Shown: piece by piece, positions 26,601 to 34,271 of the stretch
Layout: each line of letters opens with the position of its first letter
Position numbering within the stretch: the first letter of the stretch is position 1
NCBI RefSeq assembly: GCF_001308015.1
Contig: NZ_LGYH01000002.1
Span: forward strand, 229,280-293,279
Reading direction: 5' to 3'
DNA from: Neisseria sp. 83E34
GTDB lineage: Bacteria > Pseudomonadota > Gammaproteobacteria > Burkholderiales > Neisseriaceae
Length of the DNA: 64,000 nt
Made by a program: the position numbers and the translations under genes
Notes under the pieces: model-generated
Databases searched by the model: none
The model's input: the letters and a program-made list of their open reading frames with translations, nothing else
What the model was told of the DNA's origin: nothing

Positions 26601-26900
26601 AATGCACGTGCGTTTTCCAACAGTTTGGTCAGCGGAACTTATGTGCCGGCTGCGCTTATGGATAGCCCAATAAATAGTGATGGACAAGGCGGCGGTAATG
26701 GAGTGGATAAAGATGTTGGAAAATCTGCTACTGATGAGAAAACCGACGTTGAAGAAAGAAAATCAAATGCCTGCTTCCGCTCAACCCAAAACCAAACCTT
26801 TATTACGGCGCAAACAGAGGGTGGTTTGTCGGCAGATGATGTGCACGGGCCCAAATGCGGACAAAACATCCGTCGTATCAGCTGGCGTGAGCTGATTTAA
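23649..26900 (+). CDS. pilC: PilC/PilY1 family type IV pilus tip adhesin
   Basis: PilC proteins promote pilus biogenesis, oppose PilT retraction and act as tip adhesins, and are needed for transformation. The 1083-aa protein has a signal peptide ending near Ala28. A von Willebrand A domain follows with the MIDAS DxSxS at Asp63-Ser65-Ser67 (IDDSGSM) and LLSDGDANV. The C-terminal half is a beta-propeller containing the calcium-loop-like LVDANLDGIYDIAYAGDYGGNMYRFDL near residue 740. The C-terminus CGQNIRRISWRELI is as in neisserial PilC. The start has AGGGGA upstream. The signal-peptide codons lack the poly-G tract that phase-varies gonococcal pilC. Confidence 0.95.
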   Translation: MSRKIMKPICQSVLGALVLMSANTQIHANPRSNQFATVPFLLDNLTVSENSSRVKPNIMLFIDDSGSMSWSPFADRYTRNGEQSRLVVTQNALYAVLDENKQSGVNWGLKTLHNNGKQDLIGYTPDVEDIKQRVGKINPGGKTPTTRRYYNIVTEMMGHEHTKYRCQKNYIVLLSDGDANVSCNSRGTLDFNYRGNAYFDQNRSPDRYFKARNAAGTGYCIRPGKGVSDAYHEFWDGPKGLSYFSETLANEDFRKGGLDAAGVSWDDPTFRKQTIETFTVGFSSGVREKGLKYLKNGAVEKKNFFQVTDPTKLKDAFAAIVDKALQSSSNYDVKSSGSPVPPSVVGAASSGKNKKPESAIAVQLDSGSWSSEIRFYDIDDVKNSQGNQNIIYKQPDFDGRKTLINAGEKGVHFVDRLSLNNAHGLNNDFFDIENKETNEDEWLSLLRWTARLSTGKEVNQDGKSKGYSQVYREIDGEKRYIGDIMDSRPVSIGEPSNGRQEFLVTAANDGMVHLFQSKNSPDHPYGLKLSYIPATMERGGTLDAGGENVAKTLKELAHEEYGKNVEHPHRYLINGGFTVLGTPVDQNGKRRFFMFGAMGQGGRGAYALNVGGYDRSNNRPVGLNSNESDWDTKVPLFETVKGTEKNKLGYTVSTPKIGRILVDSNNSGSRYVSYAGFLANGYMGQPTQGNVPQGHETALYVYDMLGQNAVTGASISGQEPGTLIKKIEVPNGVGGLSTPVLVDANLDGIYDIAYAGDYGGNMYRFDLRGGQAAWKVTRIFKGSPERPIVAAPTVSYRPARSGKGKTYIVIFGTGSDIYHNDAENKHTQAIYGIYDDIDSQPTETATTGNLLTQTFISDGVDGKARPLYRLTNHKFDPQIHKGWQIELNDFKEGERVVTQAQMILRTAVLETRAYETVVEEITPPADLCIPQQRKIGIKPSSRQIQINSTNGGALTIKDARINFDKRVVNNTPPNGGNGAQIYFANARAFSNSLVSGTYVPAALMDSPINSDGQGGGNGVDKDVGKSATDEKTDVEERKSNACFRSTQNQTFITAQTEGGLSADDVHGPKCGQNIRRISWRELI

Positions 26901-26914
26901 GCATCGTTAAAAAC

Positions 26915-26946
26915 AATGCCTGTCTGAAAGTTTTCAGACAGGCATT
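26915..26946 (+). terminator. Inverted DUS pair behind pilC
   Basis: AATGCCTGTCTGAAA/TTTCAGACAGGCATT with almost no loop, 14 bases after the pilC stop codon. Confidence 0.75.
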
Positions 26947-26986
26947 TCGTATCATCAATCATTCAACAAAGACAAAAGGGAAAATA

Positions 26987-27898
26987 ATGAATCCTTCAAT
27001 ACAAAACGCATTACAGCAGCTTAATACGCTGATTCTGGGGAAAGAAACGGTAATGCAACAGCTGCTGGCCTGCGTGTTGGCAGGCGGGCATGTTTTGCTG
27101 GAAGATGTGCCCGGTGTGGGGAAAACCACCTTGGCACATGGTGTGGCGGCTGTGCTGGGTTTGAATTACCGGCGTGTGCAATTTACCAATGATATGCTGC
27201 CTTCGGATTTGCTCGGTATCAATATTTACCGGCCTGATGAGGGTAAATTTGAGTTTCATCCCGGGCCGGTGTTCCATTCGTTTTTACTGGCGGATGAAAT
27301 TAACCGTGCTTCACCTAAGCTGCAATCGGCTTTGTTGGAAGCGATGGAAGAAAAACAAGTGTCGGTGGATGGAAAAACCTACCGTTTGCCGCGTCCGTTT
27401 TTGGTGGTGGCCACGCAAAATCCGGTTGAACAGCTTGGTACGTTTCCTTTGCCGGAATCCCAGCTCGACCGTTTTATGATGCGCTTGAGCATGGGTTATC
27501 CATCTGAAGAGGCTGAAAAAAGGTTGTATTTGGAAGGGGATAAACGGCAAACCTTGTCGGCTGTCAAAGCGGTGTGCAATGCGGAAACTTTGGTGAAATG
27601 GCAGCAGCAGGTGGCTGAAGTGAAATGTTCGCCTGCGGCGGCGGAATATGTGTTCAGGCTGGTACAGGCAACCCGCCAGCCGGGGCGATTTGTGACCGGA
27701 TTAAGCCCGCGAGCGGGTTTGGCGGTGATTGCGGCGGCTAAGGCTTGGGCGTTTATACAGGGTAGGGCGCATATTTTGCCGGACGATGTAAAAGCAGTTT
27801 GGGTGCCTGTGGCAGCGCACCGTTTGCAATCTGTGCAGCAGCAACACAGCAGCCGTCAGATTTTGGAAGGTTTACTCAATCATGTTGCCGTTTCGTAA
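26987..27898 (+). CDS. MoxR-type AAA+ ATPase
   Basis: MoxR ATPases act as chaperones that assemble or activate partner complexes, usually encoded with DUF58 and VWA or transglutaminase proteins as here. The 303-aa protein has Walker A VPGVGKTTLAH near residues 42-52, FTNDMLPSDLLG (MoxR-specific), Walker B FLLADEINRASPK, sensor 1 VVATQNPVEQLGTFPLPESQLDRFMM, and the C-terminal lid. AAAGGG precedes the start. It overlaps the DUF58 gene by 17 bases, implying coupled translation. Confidence 0.94.
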   Translation: MNPSIQNALQQLNTLILGKETVMQQLLACVLAGGHVLLEDVPGVGKTTLAHGVAAVLGLNYRRVQFTNDMLPSDLLGINIYRPDEGKFEFHPGPVFHSFLLADEINRASPKLQSALLEAMEEKQVSVDGKTYRLPRPFLVVATQNPVEQLGTFPLPESQLDRFMMRLSMGYPSEEAEKRLYLEGDKRQTLSAVKAVCNAETLVKWQQQVAEVKCSPAAAEYVFRLVQATRQPGRFVTGLSPRAGLAVIAAAKAWAFIQGRAHILPDDVKAVWVPVAAHRLQSVQQQHSSRQILEGLLNHVAVS

Positions 27899-28823
27899 AC
27901 CTATTCACCCTGAAAAGCAGCCGGAACCGGTGGCTGTGGGGCGTTTCCGCTTGCGGCCTACGCGCTTTGGTGCCGGGATGTTGGCGGCGGTGGTAGTGCT
28001 TTGGCTGGTGGGCTTGCAGTATCAAGTGAATTTGGCTTATGCCATATCGTTTTGGCTGCTGGGTTTTGTGTGTGTGGCAGTGTTGCTCAACATGCGCCAG
28101 TTTTCGGCTTTGAAAGTGGGCTTGAGGGTGCCGCAGGAAGTGTTTGCCGGCACGGAGGCACAATTGGCGCTTGACGTGGTAGAACACCGCGGGCGCAGCC
28201 GTTGGCTGTGGCTGCAGGTGGATAACCAGACTGTCGAAAATACACTGCCGCGCTGGCTTGATTGGCGGATTGATGCGAAGCGTCCCGAACCTTTTGTTTG
28301 GCAGGTGGTGATGCTGCGGCGCGGTTATTTGCACGTGCCTGAGCTACAAGTGGCGAGCATCGCGCCTTTCGGGTTGAGTATGCTGCAAACAGCATGGCAC
28401 TGGCAGACCGAATCGTTGGTTTATCCTGCGCCTATCGAGCACAAAGTGCCACAAGCGGCTTTGCCCGACGGAGAAGAAGACCCTGCACGCCCGCGCATTC
28501 AGGGCGGTGACGAATTGGCTTATTTGCAGGAGCACCAGCCAGGAATGTCGCTTCAACATGTGGCTTGGAAAACTTATGCCAAAACAGGTGAAATGTTGGA
28601 TAAGCGTTTCGAAGAGCCGCAGGCGGCCGTGCGCAATATGGTGATTTCCTATCGGGATTATCCGGCTCAGGCCGATAAAGACCGGTTGGCAGGGATGTTG
28701 TGCTACCGTGTGCTGGAAGCAGAGAAAACCAAGCTGCCTTATATTTTGGAATTGCCGCAGCGTACTATTCCGCCGCAGAAAGGCCAGCGGGAAATGGCTT
28801 TAGCGGCTTTGGCGTTGTTGTAG
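27882..28823 (+). CDS. DUF58 domain-containing membrane protein
   Basis: A 313-aa protein with two N-terminal membrane helices (about residues 28-47 and 50-70) and a DUF58 region: RGYLHVPELQVASIAPFGLSMLQ, then DELAYLQEHQPGMSLQHVAWKTYAKTGEMLDKRFEEPQAA, the latter being the family's conserved block with the W-K-x-[Y/S]-A-[R/K] pattern. Its role is unknown beyond its fixed partnership with MoxR and a TgpA-like transglutaminase. Its start lies within the end of the MoxR gene. The transglutaminase gene follows after a 249-base gap holding a repeat and a DUS pair, which breaks the usual tight operon. Confidence 0.88.
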   Translation: MLPFRKPIHPEKQPEPVAVGRFRLRPTRFGAGMLAAVVVLWLVGLQYQVNLAYAISFWLLGFVCVAVLLNMRQFSALKVGLRVPQEVFAGTEAQLALDVVEHRGRSRWLWLQVDNQTVENTLPRWLDWRIDAKRPEPFVWQVVMLRRGYLHVPELQVASIAPFGLSMLQTAWHWQTESLVYPAPIEHKVPQAALPDGEEDPARPRIQGGDELAYLQEHQPGMSLQHVAWKTYAKTGEMLDKRFEEPQAAVRNMVISYRDYPAQADKDRLAGMLCYRVLEAEKTKLPYILELPQRTIPPQKGQREMALAALALL

Positions 28824-28852
28824 TTGGTTATCCAAATAATGACGTTACATGA

Positions 28853-28928
28853 GCCGTATTCGGGCTTGAACTAAGTATCTTGAATTTCAGTAATTTTCGG
28901 AGATATTCAGACTAAGCCCGCGCATGAC
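28853..28928. repeat. Dispersed hairpin repeat, copy 1 (degenerate)
   Basis: GTATTCGGGCTTGA near its left end and the complementary TCAGACTAAGCCCG near its right end flank GTATCTTGAATTT. A better-kept relative occurs at 34096-34200 (ATACTCGGGCTTGATCCG with AGTATCTT). Both lie between genes. It looks like a family of short, non-coding repeats distinct from DUS. Confidence 0.55.
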
Positions 28929-29000
28929 GCTACTGTTACTATGTGAGTGGTTTCACTCCGGCTTTAAACAATAATTCAATTAGGCTGTGCTTAAACCAAG

Positions 29001-29041
29001 TTTTCAGACAGGCATTCTTTTACATGATGCCTGTCTGAAAA
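29001..29041. repeat. Tail-to-tail DUS pair before the transglutaminase gene
   Basis: TTTTCAGACAGGCAT and ATGCCTGTCTGAAAA point away from each other around an 11-base spacer, 31 bases before the start at 29073. It can form a hairpin in the leader of the downstream gene. Confidence 0.65.
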
Positions 29042-29072
29042 TACAGCCCGACACATTGCGATTTAATTCATT

Positions 29073-31067
29073 ATGTTTATCCAAAACCCTCCTTTTTTAT
29101 CCGGGCAGCCGCGCCCTGCCGTGCAGGCTGCGATTTTGTGCGTGCTGCTGATGTCGGCTTTGCCTTTAATGGCAAACCTGCCGGGCGGCGTGATGCTCAC
29201 TTTTGCCGTGTTGCTGGCGGGGCGGTTTGTGCAGATGCAGGCCGGTTGGCACAAAACGCCGCTTTTGGTTCTGTTGTTGTTGGCTGCGGGGGCGGGTTTG
29301 CTGGTGTGGCTGCAGGTGGGTTCGGTCATCGGCAGGGAAGGCGGCATTTCGCTGTTGCTTTTGATGGTGGTGCTCAAAGCATTTGAAAGCAGCACGCGGC
29401 GCGACTGGCAGGTGCTGTTACTGTCTATGTTGTTTCTGATGGGCGGCGGAGTGTTGTTCGACCAAAGCCCGCTCACCGGCGTATGGGCGTTGCTGTGCCT
29501 GTTTGCCGCCAGCGTGTGCTTCGGTATGCTGGGCGGTTTGTATTTGAAAGATGCAGCCAAAACAGGCGCGTTGGCTTTGGTGTTGACGCTGCCGCTGATG
29601 GTGGTGCTGTTTGTGGCGGTGCCGCGTAAAAGCGAGCCTTTGTGGGGTATTCCGCAAAAAAGCAATCAGGCCAAAACCGGGCTTTCCAACACCATGCAGC
29701 CGGGCAGTATCAGCAATCTGGTGCAAAGCAACGAATGGGTGGCCAATGTAACGTTCAAAGGTGCCGTGCCTGCACCTGAGGAACTGTATTGGCGCGCGAT
29801 TATCATGACCGATTTCAACGGCACGAGCTGGCAGGCGCAACCCGATAACACGGTTGACGATGCACGTGCAGACGGCATGTCGGGGCAGACCGTTTCCTAC
29901 CAAATCATTTTGCGTGACCAAAACGGCGTGATTCCCGCGCTTGACCAGCCGACCGGCAGTTTTCCGAAAAGCATCACGCGCCGTTTGGGCAATATGCTGC
30001 GGGCGCAACGCAGCTACGAAGGCTTGCGCCGCCTTGATCTGCAAGCCCAATTGGGCGGCAAGTTGCCTGATCAGCCCAATCCGGCCGTTTTGCAGCATTA
30101 TCTTTACCTTCCGCCGGGCAATACACGTTCGCGCGTGCTGGCGCAAAGCTTGGCGCAGCAGTCGGCCAATTCGCAGGCATTTATTCAGAAAGTGCTGGCT
30201 TATTACCGCAAAAATGCGTTCAGCTACACTTTGCAGCCGCCGCTCACGGAGGGTGCAAGCAGCGTGGATGCGTTTATGTTTCAGACCAAGCAAGGATTTT
30301 GCGAACATTATGCGCAAAGTTTCGTGGTGATGATGCGTGCCGCCGGTTTGCCTGCAAGGGTGGTAACCGGTTATCTGGGTGCGGACTATATCGCCGAAGG
30401 CAATTTCTGGCAGATTCGTTCCAAAGATGCGCATGCTTGGGCGGAGGTGTGGTTGCCGGAAGAAAAAGTGTGGCTGCGGGTGGATCCGACTGCGGCGGTG
30501 TCATCAAACCGGGCGGCGGGCGGCTTGCAGCAATCTTTGCCGCAAAATGAGCAGGGTTTGGTGCAAAACGACGGCGGCGTGTTTGCCAAGTGGCGTGAAA
30601 CCGGTCAGTATTATTGGCAACAATGGGTGGTGAATTACGACCAGAGCCGTCAAAACAACCTGTTTGCCAAGCTTGGCTTGGGCGGATTCGGCTTTGCCGC
30701 TTTTGCACTGGTGCTGGGCATCGGCGGCGCGCTCGCGCTGATTCCCGTGTTTTTATGGTGGCGCAAAGGCCGCAGAAGCGATCAGAACCCGCTGGAAGAA
30801 GGTTTTACTCTGCTCAAAACGGCATTGTTGGGCATGGAAGACGAAACGCGTTACGGCGTAACCGCATCCGAATTGCGCGCCTTGATGCGGAAAAACGGTT
30901 TGCAAGACGTGCAGCTGGAGCGGGTGTTGGTGCAGTATGAGGATTGGCAATATGCGGCAGACCGGCAGCCGACACAAGCGCAGCAGCATGCTTGGTTGAA
31001 ACAGGTAAGAAAAATTGCGGCTGCTTATCAGAAACAGGCGGACAAATCGGTTTCAGACAGGCATTAG
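29073..31067 (+). CDS. tgpA: TgpA-type transglutaminase-like membrane protein (DUF3488/DUF4129)
   Basis: A membrane-anchored periplasmic transglutaminase-like protein related to Pseudomonas TgpA. The 664-aa protein has about six N-terminal helices (to residue 190, DUF3488). The transglutaminase core follows, with Cys410 (KQGFCEHYAQSF), His454 (KDAHAWAEVW) and Asp471 (VDPT) as the triad. One more helix lies near 540-565, then a DUF4129-like cytosolic tail. All catalytic residues are intact. Its substrate is unknown. The final codons and stop are written by a DUS: TTTCAGACAGGCATTAG encodes VSDRH-stop. Confidence 0.9.
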   Translation: MFIQNPPFLSGQPRPAVQAAILCVLLMSALPLMANLPGGVMLTFAVLLAGRFVQMQAGWHKTPLLVLLLLAAGAGLLVWLQVGSVIGREGGISLLLLMVVLKAFESSTRRDWQVLLLSMLFLMGGGVLFDQSPLTGVWALLCLFAASVCFGMLGGLYLKDAAKTGALALVLTLPLMVVLFVAVPRKSEPLWGIPQKSNQAKTGLSNTMQPGSISNLVQSNEWVANVTFKGAVPAPEELYWRAIIMTDFNGTSWQAQPDNTVDDARADGMSGQTVSYQIILRDQNGVIPALDQPTGSFPKSITRRLGNMLRAQRSYEGLRRLDLQAQLGGKLPDQPNPAVLQHYLYLPPGNTRSRVLAQSLAQQSANSQAFIQKVLAYYRKNAFSYTLQPPLTEGASSVDAFMFQTKQGFCEHYAQSFVVMMRAAGLPARVVTGYLGADYIAEGNFWQIRSKDAHAWAEVWLPEEKVWLRVDPTAAVSSNRAAGGLQQSLPQNEQGLVQNDGGVFAKWRETGQYYWQQWVVNYDQSRQNNLFAKLGLGGFGFAAFALVLGIGGALALIPVFLWWRKGRRSDQNPLEEGFTLLKTALLGMEDETRYGVTASELRALMRKNGLQDVQLERVLVQYEDWQYAADRQPTQAQQHAWLKQVRKIAAAYQKQADKSVSDRH

Positions 31068-31102
31068 AAAAGCCTGGATATGGTGGTGAATGTAATTGAT
31101 GG

Positions 31103-31137
31103 CAATGCCTGTCTGAAAAAGTTTCAGACAGGCATTG
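31103..31137 (+). terminator. Inverted DUS pair between tgpA and the J-domain gene
   Basis: CAATGCCTGTCTGAAA and complement; convergent genes on both sides, so it can serve both. With the DUS at the tgpA stop, three DUS copies occur within 90 bases. Confidence 0.75.
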
Positions 31138-31180
31138 TGGCTTTAAGCGGGTTGAACAGGCTCTTGGCCTATATTGCGAA

Positions 31181-31636
31181 TCATTCCCTCGCCTTTTGCG
31201 GCCGGGTTTTAATCGGCAAATCGCGCCTTTCATTGGCGGCGGCTGAGCGCTGGTGTTCGGTGTAGAAAAAGAGTGCAATAATCATCAAGGCAACGGTAAG
31301 CAGCCACAACAGATATTTCGCGCGGGGAACCGGCTGCTCCGGCTGGCGGAAGCCTTTCGGCATCGGGCTGGAAATGCGTTGGGAAGAAGGCTCTTGAATG
31401 CAGGCGGCAGATTGGCGGGCAATCCATTCATCATGCTTGCGCCGCTTTTCCGGTGTGGTCAACACTTTGTAAGAGCGGTTGATGATGCTCATCACGCGGT
31501 GTGCATCAGGGTTGTCGGGGCAGCGGTCGGGGTGATATTGTTTGCAGAGCGCACGATAGGCCGCGCGTATGGTTTTTAAATCGGCATCGCGGGGGACTTT
31601 GAGATTATCGTAGTGGGTGTGCGGTTTTTTCGGCAT
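31181..31636 (-). CDS. J-domain (DnaJ-like) tail-anchored protein
   Basis: A 151-aa co-chaperone-like protein. The N-terminal J domain HYDNLKVPRDADLKTIRAAYRALCKQYHPD carries the essential HPD near residues 40-42 that stimulates DnaK. A basic linker and one membrane helix (LLWLLTVALMIIALFFY, about residues 108-125) follow, then a short charged end. It lacks the Gly/Phe and zinc regions of DnaJ, so it is a class III J protein that probably recruits DnaK to the membrane. Client unknown. Confidence 0.88.
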   Translation of the reverse strand: MPKKPHTHYDNLKVPRDADLKTIRAAYRALCKQYHPDRCPDNPDAHRVMSIINRSYKVLTTPEKRRKHDEWIARQSAACIQEPSSQRISSPMPKGFRQPEQPVPRAKYLLWLLTVALMIIALFFYTEHQRSAAANERRDLPIKTRPQKARE

Positions 31637-31678
31637 TGCGCTGCGGCAAATTCTTTATTTAAATAGCCTTATTATATC

Positions 31679-31723
31679 AATGCCTGTCTGAAAAGAGTAA
31701 GAATATTGCTTTCAGGCAGGCAT
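31679..31723 (-). terminator. Imperfect inverted DUS pair behind azoR
   Basis: ATGCCTGTCTGAAAA and CTTTCAGGCAGGCAT, one arm changed at one position, 14 bases beyond the azoreductase stop (minus strand). Confidence 0.65.
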
Positions 31724-31736
31724 GTTTGCGTGTGAT

Positions 31737-32417
31737 TTAAAGCGCCCAACTTTTTGCCAGCTGATTCACCAAATCATCTACTTCGTTTTCCGCTTTTCGG
31801 ATGGACGCGGCTAAACGCTCGTCGGCAAATTCATCGTATTCCACCGCGATATTGTGGCTTTGTGTGATGCCGAGATAGCCGAAAGCGGTTTGAATGGCCG
31901 GCTCGACATGGTTGCGCCCGCTGATTCTGCCGCCTTCGCCGTAACCATAATCACCGCGCGACGAGAGAATAATCAGGCGTTTGCCCATATCGGCCAACAG
32001 CGGCCAATAAGGTTCGCCTTCACGGTTGCGGTCGAAACCGAAAGTTCGGCCGACGCGCACGATATTGTCGATATAGGCTTTGAACTGGGCGGGCGGGCCG
32101 AAATTATACATCGGCACGCCCGCCACAATGATGTCTGCTTTAATCAGCTCATTAACCAATTCATCGCTTTGGCGCAAAACATCGCGCATCCACTGCTCAC
32201 GCTGCTGTTCGGGCGTGAAGGCAGCATGAATCCATGCACCGCTTACCGGCGCAGGCGGGTGCTGCCCGATATCGCGGTAGATCATTTCCGTATTTGGGAG
32301 GTGCTGCCGCCATTGTTCGACAAAGCGTGCGCTCAAGCGGCGGGTGTGCGAACCATGCGGATCGTGGCCGGACAAGCCGCTGCGGGCGCTGGCGTCTATA
32401 TGAAGGAGGGTGGTCAT
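31737..32417 (-). CDS. azoR: FMN-dependent NADH-azoreductase family protein
   Basis: A flavodoxin-fold NAD(P)H oxidoreductase of the AzoR family, which reduces quinones and azo compounds by two-electron transfer. The 226-aa protein has the phosphate loop LHIDASARSGLSGHDPHGSHTRRLS. Next are the FMN-binding VAGVPMYNFGPPAQFKAYIDNIVRVGRTFGF and the segment IILSSRGDYGYGEGG. The insertion SGHDPHGS in the loop is longer than in E. coli AzoR. It is divergent from a LysR regulator gene, the usual arrangement for LysR control. Substrate unknown. Confidence 0.85.
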   Translation of the reverse strand: MTTLLHIDASARSGLSGHDPHGSHTRRLSARFVEQWRQHLPNTEMIYRDIGQHPPAPVSGAWIHAAFTPEQQREQWMRDVLRQSDELVNELIKADIIVAGVPMYNFGPPAQFKAYIDNIVRVGRTFGFDRNREGEPYWPLLADMGKRLIILSSRGDYGYGEGGRISGRNHVEPAIQTAFGYLGITQSHNIAVEYDEFADERLAASIRKAENEVDDLVNQLAKSWAL

Positions 32418-32528
32418 AATCGGATTCCTTTCAGATGAAGAAAATAAATGTGTATTGATTGTCTTGCTTGTTTACTCTTGCTACAAACGATATATTCTCA
32501 ATTTATAAATCAATTTAATTCATCTATT

Positions 32529-33407
32529 ATGCGAAAGCCGAATTGTTCCCTTGATGCGCTTTATGCGTTTGAAGCGGCGGCGCGTACCGGCAGCTTTAAA
32601 TCGGCGGCGGCCGAGTTGAATGTAACCGCCACTGCCATCAGCCACCGCATCCGTTTGCTGGAAACGCAGCTGGGCAAACCTTTGTTTGTCAGAAAAGTAC
32701 GCGCGGTGTCGCTCACCGCAGAAGGCCGCATGTTGTTTGATGCTGTGGCAGAAGGTTTTTCAGTTATCACCGCCGCGCTGGAACGCATTTGCCAACCCGT
32801 GCGCCAAGCTGTCAGCATTTCGGTAACACCCGAATTCGCAGGGAAATGGCTGGTGCCCAAGCTGGCTGCTTTTCAGACGGCCTTTCCGAATATCGACCTC
32901 CATATTCATGCCTCTTATGAGCCTGCCGATTTAAAATCGGGCGCAGTGGATTTGGCGGTGCGCTACGGTAACGGGCACTATCCCGAGGTGCAATCGACGC
33001 CTTTGTTTCAAGAATGTTTTGCGCCAGTGGCCAGCCCGGCCTTATTGGCCGGATTATCGAAGCAAGTGCGGGATTGGCCGCTGATTCATCTTGATTGGCA
33101 CCGTGATACGCATGATGCGGTGGATTGGAATAGGTGGGCTGATGCGGCGGGAGTGCCGCGGGCGGATGTGCAAAGCGGAATCCGTTATTCAGACGGCAGC
33201 CATGCCATACAGGCAGCCGTTGCGGGGCAGGGCGTGGCCTTGCTGAGTTTGAAACTGGTGCGGGAAGAATTGGATTTGCAGCTTTTAAGCATAGCGGCAG
33301 AACTTTGTTTATATGATAAGTTTTATTGGTTGTGCGAGCCGCGGCGGCATGCGGACACGCCGGCGGTTCAGCAAGTTAAGGCATGGTTGTTGGCGCAGGC
33401 GGGTTGA
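32529..33407 (+). CDS. LysR family transcriptional regulator (GcvA-like)
   Basis: A LysR-type regulator of 292 aa with N-terminal winged helix LDALYAFEAAARTGSFKSAAAELNVTATAISHRIRLLETQLGKPLFVRK. The effector domain follows and begins VSISVTPEFAGKWLVPKLAAFQTAFPNIDL, typical of the GcvA subgroup. The frame extends upstream to 32448, but ATG 32529 gives the family start. The 111-base gap to azoR should hold both promoters and the LysR site. An AG-type DUS (32872-32883) lies in the coding sequence, in contrast to the dominant dialect. Likely regulates azoR; other targets unknown. Confidence 0.88.
   Translation: MRKPNCSLDALYAFEAAARTGSFKSAAAELNVTATAISHRIRLLETQLGKPLFVRKVRAVSLTAEGRMLFDAVAEGFSVITAALERICQPVRQAVSISVTPEFAGKWLVPKLAAFQTAFPNIDLHIHASYEPADLKSGAVDLAVRYGNGHYPEVQSTPLFQECFAPVASPALLAGLSKQVRDWPLIHLDWHRDTHDAVDWNRWADAAGVPRADVQSGIRYSDGSHAIQAAVAGQGVALLSLKLVREELDLQLLSIAAELCLYDKFYWLCEPRRHADTPAVQQVKAWLLAQAG
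32872..32883 (-). repeat. AG-DUS inside the lysR-type gene
   Basis: TTCAGACGGCCT, reverse complement of AGGCCGTCTGAA. First of four AG-type uptake sequences in 32.9-35.1 kb. Confidence 0.85.
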
Positions 33408-33517
33408 GGCGGGGCGACAAATGTTTATTGATATTCCTATCTCCGAACTCTGTATAATTACAGCGGTTTAGTTTTAATGCCTGTCTGAAAACGATTGAAC
33501 ATGAAATGGATATAAAA

Positions 33518-34066
33518 ATGAAAAAAGCGATTGGGATGTTGGTATTGTCTTCATTATTGGCCGCGTGTGGCGGTGGCGGCGGCACGGATAAAATCGGCGA
33601 AGCCAGCACGGTGTTCAATATGCTGGGCAAAAACGACCGCATTGAAATCCATGCGTTTGACGATCCGCAAATCAAAGGCGTTACCTGCTATATTTCCTAC
33701 GCTAAAAAAGGCGGCCTGAAAGAAACGGTAAACTTGGAAGAAGACGCGTCCGATGCTTCCGTATCCTGCGTGCAGACCGCGCCGCAAATCACTTTCAACG
33801 AAACCGAAGTAGCCAAACCGCAGAAGATTTTTAAAAAAGGCTCCAGCTTTATTTTCAAAACCCTGCAAGTGATGCGTTATTACGATCCCGCGCGCAAAGT
33901 GTTTTCATATATGGTGTACAGCGACAAGGTGATTCAAGGTTCGCCCAAAAATTCGATGGACGCTTTTTCCTGCTACACCGGCGCGCCACTGGACGCGGCC
34001 AAAGTGAGTGTACAGCCGAACCAGCAGATTCACGGCTCGTGCATCGTTACGCTTGCTCAGAAATAA
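33518..34066 (+). CDS. creA: CreA family lipoprotein
   Basis: CreA is a widely kept periplasmic protein of unknown function. This 182-aa version has a lipoprotein signal, lipobox LAAC with lipidated Cys17, then five glycines. The CreA core is clear: KIGEASTVFNMLGKNDRIEIHAFDDPQIKGVTCYIS, EEDASDASVSCVQ, and FIFKTLQVMRYYD with SDKVIQGSPKNSMDA. Four conserved cysteines could make disulfides. An ATG four codons upstream (33506) is possible, but 33518 has the standard signal-peptide start. A TG-type DUS sits in its promoter region (33477-33489). Confidence 0.9.
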   Translation: MKKAIGMLVLSSLLAACGGGGGTDKIGEASTVFNMLGKNDRIEIHAFDDPQIKGVTCYISYAKKGGLKETVNLEEDASDASVSCVQTAPQITFNETEVAKPQKIFKKGSSFIFKTLQVMRYYDPARKVFSYMVYSDKVIQGSPKNSMDAFSCYTGAPLDAAKVSVQPNQQIHGSCIVTLAQK

Positions 34067-34095
34067 ACAGCAAATAAACTTTAAAATAGTACGTT

Positions 34096-34200
34096 CGTCA
34101 TACTCGGGCTTGATCCGAGTATCTTTATAAGATTTTTGGAATATTAAGATACTCGGGTCAGACAGGACTATGATGAAGTATGACGGGACTATGATGAAAA
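34096..34200. repeat. Dispersed hairpin repeat, copy 2, with a short tandem duplication
   Basis: ATACTCGGGCTTGATCCGAGTATCTT near the left end is itself a hairpin (ATACTCGG/CCGAGTAT), and AAGATACTCGGG recurs in the right half. It ends with two copies of GGACTATGATGAA separated by GTATGACG. The related copy at 28853-28928 is more decayed. Intergenic, between creA and the TSUP permease. Confidence 0.6.
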
Positions 34201-34218
34201 GTTTATTTTATAAACTTC

Positions 34219-34230
34219 AGGCCGTCTGAA
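34219..34230 (+). repeat. AG-DUS
   Basis: AGGCCGTCTGAA 42 bases before the TSUP permease start; dialect differs from the TG form elsewhere. Confidence 0.85.
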
Positions 34231-34271
34231 AGCCGTAGGCTGCTAAAGAAACCAAAACAGATTGGAATAAT

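Noticed and set aside
29418..30434. 338-codon minus-strand frame over the transglutaminase gene
   Set aside because: Mirror frame of a GC-rich real gene with confirmed catalytic triad; no family likeness.
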